A program made the translations under genes and the position numbers. Of a stretch of DNA of 64,000 bases, positions 48,109 to 57,447 are shown in pieces. Each line of letters begins with the position of its first letter. Position 1 is the stretch's first letter. Below the pieces are notes generated by a model. It did no database searches and was not told where the DNA came from. It saw only the letters and a program-made list of their open reading frames with translations. Source of the stretch: Pseudomonas sp. DTU12.3 (lineage in GTDB: Bacteria; Pseudomonadota; Gammaproteobacteria; Pseudomonadales; Pseudomonadaceae); NCBI RefSeq assembly GCF_004124275.1, contig NZ_CP027218.1:1305501-1369500 (forward strand). The letters run 5' to 3'.

Positions 48109-50658
48109 ATGACCGCCATGACGCCGTGCCTGGATCGCCCCGGATTTCTTCCCCGACTGTCCTCTCATCATCAGGCGCGCGCACGCTTGTGCGAACCATT
48201 ACTGGCGTCAGCGGCACGGGTGCGGCTGATCTGCGCGCCGGCCGGTAGCGGCAAGAGTGCATTGCTCACCGAATGCCTGTTGCAGGCGCCGGCCCAGTGT
48301 TCGCTGCACTGGATAGCGTTGGCGGGGGCCACGATCAGTCGCGGCGAATTCTCTCAGCGGCTGACGCAAGCGCTGGGCCTGATCGCAACGGATGAGGCCG
48401 GCCTGCTTGCTGCACTGGCGCGCTGGTCGCAACCGACGTGGCTGTTTATCGACGATTATTGTCGTCAGCCGGATCCGGCGCTGGACGCCTGGCTCGATCG
48501 ACTGTTGGCAATCAGCGGTCCGGCCTTGATCTGGTGGATCGGCACGCGGCGGCGGCCACAGTGCAACTGGCCGCGCTTGCTACTCGACGATGAGCTGTAT
48601 GAATGTGAAGCCGCAACACTGGCTCTCACGCAAAGTGAAATCGCCCAGGTGCTGCACCATTTACCAGCCGAACAAGCGCTGAGCGTTGCCGGGCGAATTG
48701 GGCAACGTACCGGTGGCTGGTGCGCCGGCGTGCGCATGGCGCTGCTGCAAAAGTGCGACTGGGCGCAGAGCAATCAGCCGCAGCAACGGGTGGACACGCT
48801 GCTCGATTACTTGCAACACGAACTCTTCAGCAGCCTGTCGCCGGAGCTGGCCGAGGCCTGGCGCGTGTTGGCGCATTTACCGCGCTTCAATAATGAATTG
48901 TGTGAGCATCTGTTCGGTGCCGGGGACGGTGCACAGCTCTTGCGCGCGTTGCAGAGCCTCGGCTGTTTTATCGAACCCTGGCAGGACTCGGCCGAATGGC
49001 TGCAGGTTTTTCCGCCGCTGACCCGCGTGATCCAAGAGTCGCGCTGGCCACAGGGGCGCTCCTGGCATCGGCGCGCTTGCCAATGGTTTACCGTGCGAGA
49101 GGACTGGCGTTCGGCGTTCGAACAAGCCTTGCTGGCGGAAGAATCCGAAGTGGCGGTGAGCTTGTTGCAGCACTTCACTTTCGAGCATCTGTTCGATGAT
49201 CAAACGGTGGTGCTGCTGTTGCGCTTGCATGAGCAGCAAGGTGAAGAATTGACGTTGGGCTCGCCGCAACTGGTCGGCTTGATCACGGCGGCGCTGCTGT
49301 TCGCCGGCCGTTTTGATCAGGCCGCTGCCAGCATCGAACACATGTCGCGATTCGTCCCGCAACCCTCGGCACAAAAACAGCGGCAATGGCTGGCGCGATG
49401 GCAGGCGCTGCAAGGCTGGTTGCTGCATTTGCAGGGGCGAATGGCGCCAGCGCGCGAGCATTTCCGCCAAGCGCTGGCCGAGTTGGCAAGCGACGCCTGG
49501 CCCGCACGGCTGTTGTGTCTGTCCGGGCAAACCCAGCAAGCCTTGCTCTGTGGCGAACTGGAACTGGCCCATGGCATAAACCGCGAGGCGTTGTGCCTGG
49601 CGCGCGCTCAGGGTTCATTGCTGTTCGAAGGTTTGCTCGAACTCGACCACGCGCAATTGCTGGAGCAGCGCGGTGCGCCGGCCCGCGCCGACGATCTGTT
49701 GGCCAGCACGCAGGAACTGCTGTGCCAGCGTGAACATCGCCCGGTGCCGTTGCTCGGCCGCATCGCGTTGCGGCGCGGCAGGCTGGCCCTGTGCATGGGC
49801 GACGAAGCGCGTGCTGCCGAGTGGTTCCAGCGCGGGCTGGAAGACTGCCTGCGCAGTCACGACAAACGCGTGCTCTATGGTTTTCTCGGTCTGGCGCAAC
49901 TGGCGGCCAATCAGCAGGATTATGCGCAAGCGTTTGTGCGCCTGCGCGATGCGGAACGGTTGATGCAGCAACGGCAGATTCCGGACACGGTGTATCGCGG
50001 CGTGTTGCTGCAGGTCAGCAGTCAATTCTGGTTGCAACAGGGCCGGGCGGAACTGGCGCATGAAGCGCTGAGCCGAGTTTTACGCCACTTTCACGGGCCG
50101 CACGCGCGGCAAGCGCCACCGGCAACCCTCGAGCTGATTCCGCGCCTGGAGTATTTGTTGCTCACGGCCAGGGCGCAGATGCAGCCAGCGCTGATTGATC
50201 TGGCGGAAATCCAGCAGGCGTTGAGCGGCGCGCAACAAAAAGGCATGTTGAGCCTCGAAGCCGAGTTGCACTTGGTGCTGGCGCAACTTGCCTGGCACAA
50301 AGGTGAAGTGTCATTGGCACAACGGGCGCTGCAACAGGGCCAAGCGCTGGTGGTGCGGTGTCAGTTGCAGCAGTCGCTGCTCGAGTGGCGCTTGCGTCAT
50401 CCCGATACAGCGCTGATCCGCGCCGCCGCCGAGCTCTGCGCTGAAGCGCCGGCGGTCGCTGCCGAAGCGCTGTTGAGCCGGCGTGAAGTTGAGGTGTTGA
50501 AGCTGATTGCCCAAGGCGAATCCAATCAGAAGATCGCCGAGCAACTGTACATTTCCCTGCACACGGTCAAGACCCATGCGCGCAGGATCAACGCCAAGTT
50601 AAGCGTGGAGCGCAGAACCCAAGCGGTGGCCAAGGCCAAAGTGCTCGGGCTGTGCTGA
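48109..50658 (+). CDS. MalT-like LuxR-family ATP-dependent regulator (LAL type)
   Basis: The 849-residue activator has an N-terminal P-loop APAGSGKSALL at residues 43-53 and a Walker-B-like WLFIDDY about 109-115. TPR-like helical repeats fill the middle. The C-terminal LuxR helix-turn-helix (LLSRREVEVLKLIAQGESNQ, then KIAEQLYISLHTVKTHARRI) covers about residues 785-840. Such proteins sense a ligand through the middle region. Placement just after DUF1302-DUF1329 suggests it activates that pair. The inducer is not known. Confidence 0.9.
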   Translation: MTAMTPCLDRPGFLPRLSSHHQARARLCEPLLASAARVRLICAPAGSGKSALLTECLLQAPAQCSLHWIALAGATISRGEFSQRLTQALGLIATDEAGLLAALARWSQPTWLFIDDYCRQPDPALDAWLDRLLAISGPALIWWIGTRRRPQCNWPRLLLDDELYECEAATLALTQSEIAQVLHHLPAEQALSVAGRIGQRTGGWCAGVRMALLQKCDWAQSNQPQQRVDTLLDYLQHELFSSLSPELAEAWRVLAHLPRFNNELCEHLFGAGDGAQLLRALQSLGCFIEPWQDSAEWLQVFPPLTRVIQESRWPQGRSWHRRACQWFTVREDWRSAFEQALLAEESEVAVSLLQHFTFEHLFDDQTVVLLLRLHEQQGEELTLGSPQLVGLITAALLFAGRFDQAAASIEHMSRFVPQPSAQKQRQWLARWQALQGWLLHLQGRMAPAREHFRQALAELASDAWPARLLCLSGQTQQALLCGELELAHGINREALCLARAQGSLLFEGLLELDHAQLLEQRGAPARADDLLASTQELLCQREHRPVPLLGRIALRRGRLALCMGDEARAAEWFQRGLEDCLRSHDKRVLYGFLGLAQLAANQQDYAQAFVRLRDAERLMQQRQIPDTVYRGVLLQVSSQFWLQQGRAELAHEALSRVLRHFHGPHARQAPPATLELIPRLEYLLLTARAQMQPALIDLAEIQQALSGAQQKGMLSLEAELHLVLAQLAWHKGEVSLAQRALQQGQALVVRCQLQQSLLEWRLRHPDTALIRAAAELCAEAPAVAAEALLSRREVEVLKLIAQGESNQKIAEQLYISLHTVKTHARRINAKLSVERRTQAVAKAKVLGLC

Positions 50659-50679
50659 TGAGCTTGGCGTCGAGGTCAA

Positions 50680-51462
50680 TCAGCCTGCGTCATAGCCCAT
50701 GCGCCAGCTCACCGCGCGCGTTGCCGCGAGCAAACGCTGGGCAGCAGGGCCATTTTCGTCAGCGTGAAACAACGAGGTCGGGCCGACAATTGTCAGTACC
50801 GCTGCGATCTGGCCGACGGCATTGAACACCGGCGCCGACAACGCATCGACCCCCGGCATCAGCAGGCCGTGGACATGATGCAGGCCGCGCGCGCGGATCT
50901 GTTCGCATTGCGTCGAATAGGCGTTGTCGTCCTTCAGCGGATGATCGGCGACGGCGACTTCGCGCTCGCGCAGTTCATCGGTTTCCCGTGGCGGCAGATA
51001 CGCGCTGAACACCAGTCCCGTCGATGAACTGAGCAACGGCAGCACCGACCCCAATTGCGTCACCACCGTCACCGCGCGCACCGCCGGTTCGATGTGCACC
51101 ACGGTTGCGCCCTGATTGCCCCACACCGCCAAAAAGCAGGTCTCGTTCAGTTCGTCGCGCAATTCGGCCAGCGGCAGGGCGGCGACTTTCAGCACGTCCA
51201 TACTGTTCAGTGCAGCGAGGCCTACGCGCAACGCTTCACGGCCGAGACCGTAATGGTTGGTGGCGGCGTTCTGCTCGGCAAATCCCGAGGCGATCAACGC
51301 CTGCAGATAGCGATGGACCTTGCTCGCCGGCATCTGCACATGCTCGGCCAGACGCGACAACGACGTCGATGGCGACAACTCGGCCAGGGCCTTGAGGATG
51401 TCGGTGCCGACTTCGGCGGAGCGGACTTTCTGTTTGCCGTTGCTGTCGCTGGTTTTTTCCAT
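50680..51462 (-). CDS. hmgR: IclR-family repressor HmgR
   Basis: The 260-residue IclR regulator has an N-terminal winged helix-turn-helix (STSLSRLAEHVQMPASKVHR, about residues 32-51) and a C-terminal effector-binding domain. It is divergent from hmgA. In P. putida the HmgR repressor releases the hmg promoters when homogentisate accumulates. A perfect 17-bp dyad lies in the shared intergenic region, 62 bp before its start. Confidence 0.9.
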   Translation of the reverse strand: MEKTSDSNGKQKVRSAEVGTDILKALAELSPSTSLSRLAEHVQMPASKVHRYLQALIASGFAEQNAATNHYGLGREALRVGLAALNSMDVLKVAALPLAELRDELNETCFLAVWGNQGATVVHIEPAVRAVTVVTQLGSVLPLLSSSTGLVFSAYLPPRETDELREREVAVADHPLKDDNAYSTQCEQIRARGLHHVHGLLMPGVDALSAPVFNAVGQIAAVLTIVGPTSLFHADENGPAAQRLLAATRAVSWRMGYDAG

Positions 51463-51523
51463 GGTGCGGCCGGGTTCCGATACGAATGGGCGTCTTTATA
51501 GCTTGACGCTGGATAGCGAGCAA

Positions 51524-51540
51524 ATTACGTTATGCGTAAT
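51524..51540. promoter_or_regulatory. Probable HmgR operator
   Basis: ATTACG-TTATG-CGTAAT is a perfect 17-bp inverted repeat between hmgR and hmgA. A further ATTACG half site occurs at 51544-51549. It fits the 17-bp palindrome reported for HmgR in P. putida. Confidence 0.7.
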
Positions 51541-51626
51541 CGAATTACGATAATAACAACCCCGGCGTGCCGAAACCTCTGAGCCAGAGCGATGGGCCAC
51601 TGCCGACTCCCTGTTCAGGAGGCTCC

Positions 51627-52931
51627 ATGAACCTTGATTCAACCGCTCAGGCGCTGGCGTATCAGTCCGGTTTCGGCAACGAATTCAGCACTGAAGCGTT
51701 GCCCGGCGCGCTGCCCGTCGGCCAGAACTCCCCGCAAAAAGCCCCGTACGGCCTCTACACCGAATTGTTCTCCGGCACTGCGTTCACCATGACCCGCAGC
51801 GAAGCGCGCCGCACCTGGATGTACCGCATTCAGCCGTCGGCCAATCACCCGGCCTTCGCCAAACTGGAACGTCAATTGGCGGGCGGTCCGTTGGGTGAAG
51901 TGACGCCCAATCGCCTGCGCTGGAATCCGCTGGAAATCCCGGCCGAGCCGACCGATTTTATTGACGGTCTGGTGAGCATGGCGGCTAACTCCGGCGCGGA
52001 AAAACCGTCCGGCATCAGCATCTACAACTACGCCGCCAACCGTTCGATGGAGCGCGTGTTTTTCAACGCTGACGGCGAACTGCTGTTGGTGCCGCAACTC
52101 GGCCGTCTGCGCATCGCCACCGAATTGGGTGTGCTGGAAGTGGCGCCGCTGGAAATCGTCGTGCTGCCGCGCGGCTTGAAATTCCGCGTTGAATTGCTCG
52201 ACCCACAAGCGCGCGGTTACGTCGCCGAAAACCATGGCGCGCCGCTGCGTCTGCCGGATCTGGGGCCGATCGGCAGCAACGGCCTGGCCAATCCGCGCGA
52301 CTTCCTGACCCCGGTCGCCGCTTACGAAAACCTCCAGCAACCGACCACACTGGTGCAGAAGTTTCTCGGCCAGTTGTGGGCCACCGAACTCAATCATTCG
52401 CCGCTGAACGTGGTCGCCTGGCACGGCAATAACGTGCCGTACAAATACGATCTGCGCCGTTTCAACACCATCGGTACGGTGAGTTTCGATCATCCGGATC
52501 CGTCGATCTTTACTGTATTGACCTCGCCGACCAGCGTGCATGGTCTGGCCAACCTCGACTTCGTGATCTTCCCGCCGCGCTGGATGGTTGCCGAGAATAC
52601 CTTCCGGCCACCGTGGTTCCACCGCAACCTGATGAACGAATTCATGGGCCTGATCCAGGGCGAATACGACGCCAAGGCCGAAGGCTTCGTGCCCGGTGGC
52701 GCCTCGCTGCACAGCTGCATGAGCGCGCACGGCCCGGACGGTGAGACCTGCACCAAAGCGATCAACGCCGAGCTCAAACCGGCAAAGATCGACAACACCA
52801 TGGCCTTCATGTTCGAGACCAGCCAAGTGCTGCGCCCAAGCCGCTTCGCCCTCGATTGTCCGCAACTGCAATCTACTTACGACGCCTGCTGGGCCACTTT
52901 GCCCGCCACGTTCGACCCGACCCGGAGATAA
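51627..52931 (+). CDS. hmgA: Homogentisate 1,2-dioxygenase HmgA
   Basis: This iron enzyme opens homogentisate to maleylacetoacetate, the key step of phenylalanine and tyrosine catabolism. Its loss causes pyomelanin pigment. The 434-residue protein has [19 protein letters not shown] near the start, then the cupin segments with [15 protein letters not shown] and [19 protein letters not shown] for the iron ligands. The start at 51627 ([10 protein letters not shown]) follows CAGGAGG. Confidence 0.98.
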   Translation: MNLDSTAQALAYQSGFGNEFSTEALPGALPVGQNSPQKAPYGLYTELFSGTAFTMTRSEARRTWMYRIQPSANHPAFAKLERQLAGGPLGEVTPNRLRWNPLEIPAEPTDFIDGLVSMAANSGAEKPSGISIYNYAANRSMERVFFNADGELLLVPQLGRLRIATELGVLEVAPLEIVVLPRGLKFRVELLDPQARGYVAENHGAPLRLPDLGPIGSNGLANPRDFLTPVAAYENLQQPTTLVQKFLGQLWATELNHSPLNVVAWHGNNVPYKYDLRRFNTIGTVSFDHPDPSIFTVLTSPTSVHGLANLDFVIFPPRWMVAENTFRPPWFHRNLMNEFMGLIQGEYDAKAEGFVPGGASLHSCMSAHGPDGETCTKAINAELKPAKIDNTMAFMFETSQVLRPSRFALDCPQLQSTYDACWATLPATFDPTRR

Positions 52932-52934
52932 CCC

Positions 52935-54239
52935 ATGACGCAAAATTCCATCACCCGCAGCTGGGTCGCTTCAGCCAACGGCCACAGCGATTTCCCGTTG
53001 CAGAACCTGCCGTTGGGTGTGTTCAGCACCAACGGTTCGGCGCCGCGTGCAGGCGTGGCGATTGGCGAACACATCTTCGATCTGCAAGTGGCGCTGGAAG
53101 CCGGCCTGTTCGACGGTGCTGCGCGCAGTGCAGTGGAAGCCATGCACGGCGGCCAATTGAACGCGTTCTTCGATCTCGGTCGCGAGGCGCGTGTTGCCCT
53201 GCGTACGCGCCTGTTGGAACTGTTCAGCGAAGGCAGCACCCTGCGCGGCAACATCGAAGCCCAAGGCGCAAAACTGCTGCCATTGGCGACCGATTGCCAA
53301 CTGCATATGCCAGCACGCATCAGCGATTACACCGACTTTTATGTCGGTATCGAACACGCGCAAAACGTTGGCAAGCTGTTCCGCCCGGATAACCCGCTGC
53401 TGCCGAACTACAAGCACGTGCCGATCGGTTATCACGGTCGCGCCTCTACCGTGCGCGCCTCCGGAACCGATGTGCGCCGTCCGAAAGGCCAGACGCTGCC
53501 GGCGGGTGCGAGCGAGCCGACCTTCGGCCCGTGCGCACGCCTGGATTACGAATTGGAACTGGGTATCTGGATCGGCCAAGGCAACGAGATGGGCGACTCG
53601 ATCGCCATCGGTGATGCGGCGAATCACATCGCCGGTTTCTGTCTGCTCAACGACTGGTCGGCCCGCGATATCCAGGCCTGGGAATACCAGCCACTGGGGC
53701 CGTTCCTGTCGAAGAGTTTCATCACCAGCGTCTCGCCATGGGTCGTCACGGCAGAGGCGCTGGAGCCGTTTCGCACCGCGCAACCGGCGCGTCCTGAAGG
53801 TGATCCGCAGCCGCTGCCGTATCTGTTCGATAAACGCGATCAGGACGGCGGTGCCTTCGACATCGAACTGGAAGTGCTGCTGCTCACTGAAACCATGCGC
53901 GAGCAAAACCTGCCGGCCCATCGCCTGACGCTGAGCAACACCCGCTACATGTACTGGACCGTCGCGCAGATGGTTGCGCATCACAGCGTCAACGGCTGCC
54001 AGTTGCAGGCCGGTGACCTGTTTGGTTCGGGCACCTTGTCCGGCCCGGAAAACGGTCAGTTCGGCAGCTTGCTGGAAATCACCGAGGGCGGTAAAAAGCC
54101 GATCGAACTGGCGTCTGGCGAAGTGCGTAAATTCCTTGAAGACGGTGACGAAATCATCCTCCGTGCGCGTTGTGCCCGTGACGGTTTTGCCTCGATCGGT
54201 TTCGGCGAATGCCGCGGCAAAGTGCTCGCGGCGCGCTGA
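52935..54239 (+). CDS. fahA: Fumarylacetoacetase
   Basis: This hydrolase splits fumarylacetoacetate to fumarate and acetoacetate, the last step of the homogentisate route. The 434 residues include the typical ITDYTDFY-like segment RISDYTDFYVGIEHAQNVG, HVPIGYHGRASTVRASG, the metal-binding DYELELG and NDWSARDIQ. The C-terminus carries the GFGECRGKV ending. It follows hmgA by 3 bp and precedes maiA by 12 bp, so all three are one operon. Confidence 0.97.
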   Translation: MTQNSITRSWVASANGHSDFPLQNLPLGVFSTNGSAPRAGVAIGEHIFDLQVALEAGLFDGAARSAVEAMHGGQLNAFFDLGREARVALRTRLLELFSEGSTLRGNIEAQGAKLLPLATDCQLHMPARISDYTDFYVGIEHAQNVGKLFRPDNPLLPNYKHVPIGYHGRASTVRASGTDVRRPKGQTLPAGASEPTFGPCARLDYELELGIWIGQGNEMGDSIAIGDAANHIAGFCLLNDWSARDIQAWEYQPLGPFLSKSFITSVSPWVVTAEALEPFRTAQPARPEGDPQPLPYLFDKRDQDGGAFDIELEVLLLTETMREQNLPAHRLTLSNTRYMYWTVAQMVAHHSVNGCQLQAGDLFGSGTLSGPENGQFGSLLEITEGGKKPIELASGEVRKFLEDGDEIILRARCARDGFASIGFGECRGKVLAAR

Positions 54240-54251
54240 CAGGAGCGGCTC

Positions 54252-54887
54252 ATGGATCTCTATACCTACTACCGTTCGACCTCGTCGTACCGGGTGCGCA
54301 TCGCGCTGGCGTTGAAGGGCCTCGACTATCAGGCCTTGCCGGTCAACCTGATCGCAGCGGCCGGTGGCGAGCATCGGCAAGCGGCGTATCTGGCGATCAA
54401 TCCACAGGGACGGGTGCCAGCGCTGCGCACCGATAATGGCGAGTTGCTGATTCAGTCGCCGGCGATCATCGAGTATCTGGAGGAGCGTTATCCACAGGTG
54501 CCGTTGTTGCCGGAAGATCTGGTTGCCCGCGCCCATGTGCGCGGCGTCGCGGCGGTGATCGGCTGCGATGTGCATCCACTGCACAACGTCAGTGTGCTCA
54601 ATCGTCTGCGCCAGTCGGGGCAGGAAGAGCCGCAGGTGGTGGAGTGGATCAGCCACTGGATCCACCAGGGGTTGGCGACGGTGGAGCAGTTGATTGGCGA
54701 CGAGGGTTTCTGTTTCGGCGAGTGGCCGTGTGTGGCGGATGTGTATCTGATTCCGCAGTTGTATGCGGCTGAGCGGTTCAATGTGTCGTTGGAGGCTTAT
54801 CCACGAATCTGCCGAGTGGCGGCGCTGGCCGCAGACCATCCGGCATTCATCAAAGCCCATCCCGCGAATCAGCCTGACACCCCGTAA
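54252..54887 (+). CDS. maiA: Maleylacetoacetate isomerase MaiA
   Basis: This zeta-class glutathione transferase isomerises maleylacetoacetate to fumarylacetoacetate with glutathione. The 211-residue protein has the N-terminal thioredoxin-fold site STSSYRVRIALALKG (about residues 9-23) with the zeta-class Ser, and IIEYLEERYP at about 72-81. It is encoded after fahA in the hmg operon. A repeat doublet begins eight bases after the stop. Confidence 0.95.
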   Translation: MDLYTYYRSTSSYRVRIALALKGLDYQALPVNLIAAAGGEHRQAAYLAINPQGRVPALRTDNGELLIQSPAIIEYLEERYPQVPLLPEDLVARAHVRGVAAVIGCDVHPLHNVSVLNRLRQSGQEEPQVVEWISHWIHQGLATVEQLIGDEGFCFGEWPCVADVYLIPQLYAAERFNVSLEAYPRICRVAALAADHPAFIKAHPANQPDTP

Positions 54888-54894
54888 TCCCCCT

Positions 54895-54981
54895 GTGGGA
54901 GCGGGCTTGCTCGCGAAAGCGGTGGGTCAGCCAAGCAATTGTTGACTGACCCACCGCTTTCGCGAGCAAGCCCGCTCCCAC
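54895..54981. repeat. Inverted pair of GTGGGAGC-type repeats after maiA
   Basis: GTGGGAGCGGGCTTGCTCGC and its inverse share GAAAGCGGTGGGTCAG/CTGACCCACCGCTTTC, giving an almost perfect hairpin over the whole span. Confidence 0.9.
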
Positions 54982-55036
54982 AAGGGATCTCGGTTGACGC
55001 ACCGAAAAATCATAAAAACAAAACAGGTACCTTGCG

Positions 55037-56407
55037 ATGCATAACCAGATTGCCAGCTTCCGCGCGGCACTCGACGCCCGTCCTGTGTCCCGCTATCAGT
55101 GGTTACTGTTGATTCTGTTGGCCTTGCTGCTGGTCACCGACGGCTACGATGCGCAGGTACTCGGTTACGTGGTGCCCGCACTGGCGCAGGACTGGGGTCT
55201 GGAAAAGTCTGCGTTCGGACCTGTTTTCAGCGCCAACCTGTTGGGCCTGACCATTGGTTCGCTGGTGGTAACGCCATTGGCCGACCGTTTCGGCGTACGC
55301 CGGATTCTGCTCGCCTGCGTGCTGATCTACGCCACCCTCACAGTGCTGATGGTGTTCGCCGATTCGCTGAACACGTTGATGATTGCGCGCTTCATCTGCG
55401 GCATCGGCATGGGCGGTGCGATGCCCAGCGCGATGGCGTTGATGTCGGAATATTCGCCGCCGCGCCTGCGCACCTTGATGGTAACGCTTGCGGCCTGCGG
55501 CTTTTCTTTCGGCGGTGCGGCGGGTGGTTTTGTTGCGGCCGGGTTCATCGATCAGTTCGGCTGGCAGGCGGTGTTCCTCGCGGGCGGCGTGACGCCGTTG
55601 CTGCTGTTCCCGTTTCTCTGGTGGATGCTGCCGGAATCGCTGCCGCGCTTGCTGCGTGACGCGCCACCGTATGCGCGCCTGCGCAAAGTCACCGCGCGGA
55701 TGCTGCCGGACTGGCAACCGCCGATTGCCTCCGTCGAGCAGAACGAGCGCGAGCAGGGCAGCAAACTGACCGTGGTCGAGTTGTTCCGCAACGGCTACGC
55801 GCGCCCGACCTTGCTGATCTGGGCGACGTTTTTCGTCAGCCTGATCCTGCTGTATTTCATGATCAGCTGGCTGCCGACGCTGCTGCTGGAAAGTGGCTTG
55901 AAGCTCAACGAAGCCAATCTGGTGACGTCGATGTTCCTGTTCGCCGGTACTCTGGGGGCGATTTGCATGGCCTGGTTCGCCGACCGTTTGAAGCGCAAGG
56001 TTCACCTGTTATCCGGCGTGCTTGCCGGAGCTGCGTTGTGCACGATTCTGCTCGGGCTCAATCACGACAATCCGCGTTATCTGGTGGCCTGCGTGTTTGC
56101 CGCCGGCTTCTGCATCATCGGCGGGCAACTGACGCTGAATGCGTTCGCCAGTAATTTCTACCCGGCGCATGTGCGCGCCACCGGTACCGGTTGGGCGCTG
56201 GGTGTGGGGCGTTTCGGTTCGATTCTCGGGCCGCTGTTCGGCAGCCTGCTCCTGGCGATGCACATTCCGGTGGCGCAGATTTTCTTCTTCTGTGCGATTC
56301 CGGCCGTCATTGCTGCACTGCTGATCATTCAGGTGCGCTCGCCCACCGACACAGCGCAATCTCCTGTGGGAGCTAGCCTGCTAGCGAAGAACGATAACGC
56401 GGTTTAA
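55037..56407 (+). CDS. MFS transporter of the aromatic acid:H+ symporter family
   Basis: The 456-residue permease has 12 hydrophobic segments, the AAHS signature DGYDAQVLGYV (about residues 35-45) with the DGxD acid motif, ADRFGVRR in the 2-3 loop and a matching ADRLKRKV in the 8-9 loop. Placement after maiA suggests import of an aromatic acid that feeds homogentisate. The last about 13 residues (SPVGASLLAKNDNAV) are read from a repeat element, so the natural C-terminus is probably just before it. Confidence 0.9.
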   Translation: MHNQIASFRAALDARPVSRYQWLLLILLALLLVTDGYDAQVLGYVVPALAQDWGLEKSAFGPVFSANLLGLTIGSLVVTPLADRFGVRRILLACVLIYATLTVLMVFADSLNTLMIARFICGIGMGGAMPSAMALMSEYSPPRLRTLMVTLAACGFSFGGAAGGFVAAGFIDQFGWQAVFLAGGVTPLLLFPFLWWMLPESLPRLLRDAPPYARLRKVTARMLPDWQPPIASVEQNEREQGSKLTVVELFRNGYARPTLLIWATFFVSLILLYFMISWLPTLLLESGLKLNEANLVTSMFLFAGTLGAICMAWFADRLKRKVHLLSGVLAGAALCTILLGLNHDNPRYLVACVFAAGFCIIGGQLTLNAFASNFYPAHVRATGTGWALGVGRFGSILGPLFGSLLLAMHIPVAQIFFFCAIPAVIAALLIIQVRSPTDTAQSPVGASLLAKNDNAV

Positions 56408-56451
56408 CTGAAAGACCGAGCCGCCTGCTTCGCTAGCAGGCTAGCTCCCAC
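56366..56451. repeat. Inverted pair of GTGGGAGC-type repeats, GCTAGC variant
   Basis: GTGGGAGCTAGCCTGCTAGC and its inverse carry CTAG in place of the usual CGAG on both sides, so the stem is kept by paired changes. The left half overlaps the end of the MFS gene. Confidence 0.88.
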
Positions 56452-56458
56452 AGGGTAT

Positions 56459-57262
56459 TCAGTGGACGACGGAGTTGGGCGGGAGGTGGCCGAGGCGTTC
56501 GGTCAGGCGCAGTCGCTGGATCGGGTCGTCGCTCAGCAGCAGGGCATGCTCAAGGTCGAAACGTTCGGCATTCGGGCAATCCAGCCGCTGATACAGACTG
56601 GCCCGCGCCAGGTAATCGGCGGCAGCGCCGTTGCCCAGTTCGAGTACGCGTTCGGCGTCGATCAGCGCGGCAATAAAGTCGTCCTGCGTCAGGTGCAACT
56701 GGCGCAGGTTGCGCGACAGGCGCTGGAGCATCTGCTGGGGTGAGGCGGTCAGCAAGTGCTCGGCGGTGAGCTTCATGTTCGGCCCGTATTGGCGCTGTAA
56801 CAGCTCGCGACAATCATTCGGGTACAGGCGTCGACCGCCGCAAGGATCGAGCAAATGATCCGCGCCGGGTACGCGCAATAAAAAGTGCCCGGGAAAATTG
56901 ACCCCGACCAGCGGAATCTCCAGACCATGCGCCAGTTCCAGAGCAATCAGTGCCAGCGCCAAAGGCTGACCGCGTCGCGTCTGCAAGACTTTATGCAGTA
57001 ACGCCGCCTGTGGGCGCAATGGCAGGAAGTCGTCCTGAGCGAATCCCACTTCAATCATGCGCCGCAGCAGCGGCTGCGCCAGTTCGCTGACCGGTAGCAT
57101 GGGCAAGCCGTAACTGACCTTCTGTTGCAGCTCTTTGAAATCCAGCAGGAGTGCGGCGGGATCAACCTCTTTTTCATGCTCGGCCGCGATCCACAGCGCA
57201 GCTTCCAGCAGCGCGGGCGGTGAACGGTGCAGACACTCGAAAAAGCGTTGGCGCGGACTCAT
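56459..57262 (-). CDS. SirB1/transglutaminase-like TPR protein
   Basis: The 267-residue cytoplasmic protein of the SirB1 family has an N-terminal transglutaminase-like core: LLHKVLQTRRGQPLALALIA (about residues 87-106), VGVNFPGHFLLRV and DPCGG. C-terminal helical repeats follow (ARASLYQRLDCPNAERFDLE). Whether it retains a catalytic Cys is doubtful: the usual triad is not clear. Start 57262 (MSPRQRFFE) follows CGGAG. The role is unknown. Confidence 0.8.
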   Translation of the reverse strand: MSPRQRFFECLHRSPPALLEAALWIAAEHEKEVDPAALLLDFKELQQKVSYGLPMLPVSELAQPLLRRMIEVGFAQDDFLPLRPQAALLHKVLQTRRGQPLALALIALELAHGLEIPLVGVNFPGHFLLRVPGADHLLDPCGGRRLYPNDCRELLQRQYGPNMKLTAEHLLTASPQQMLQRLSRNLRQLHLTQDDFIAALIDAERVLELGNGAAADYLARASLYQRLDCPNAERFDLEHALLLSDDPIQRLRLTERLGHLPPNSVVH

Positions 57263-57447
57263 TGAAATCTCCGGGGAATGCCTCGTTTTAGCCCCGTGCG
57301 CAAGATTCGTCCAGTGGCTCGCGGCAAGGGCGGCGAGATATGCCGTAAAGCCACCGTTCGCAGCGCCGCTTATTCCGGCGCGCTCCAGCAATTTTCAGGC
57401 GCGAGCCTATACTGGCGTTCTACAAGAAGTGATTCGGGAGCCCAACG

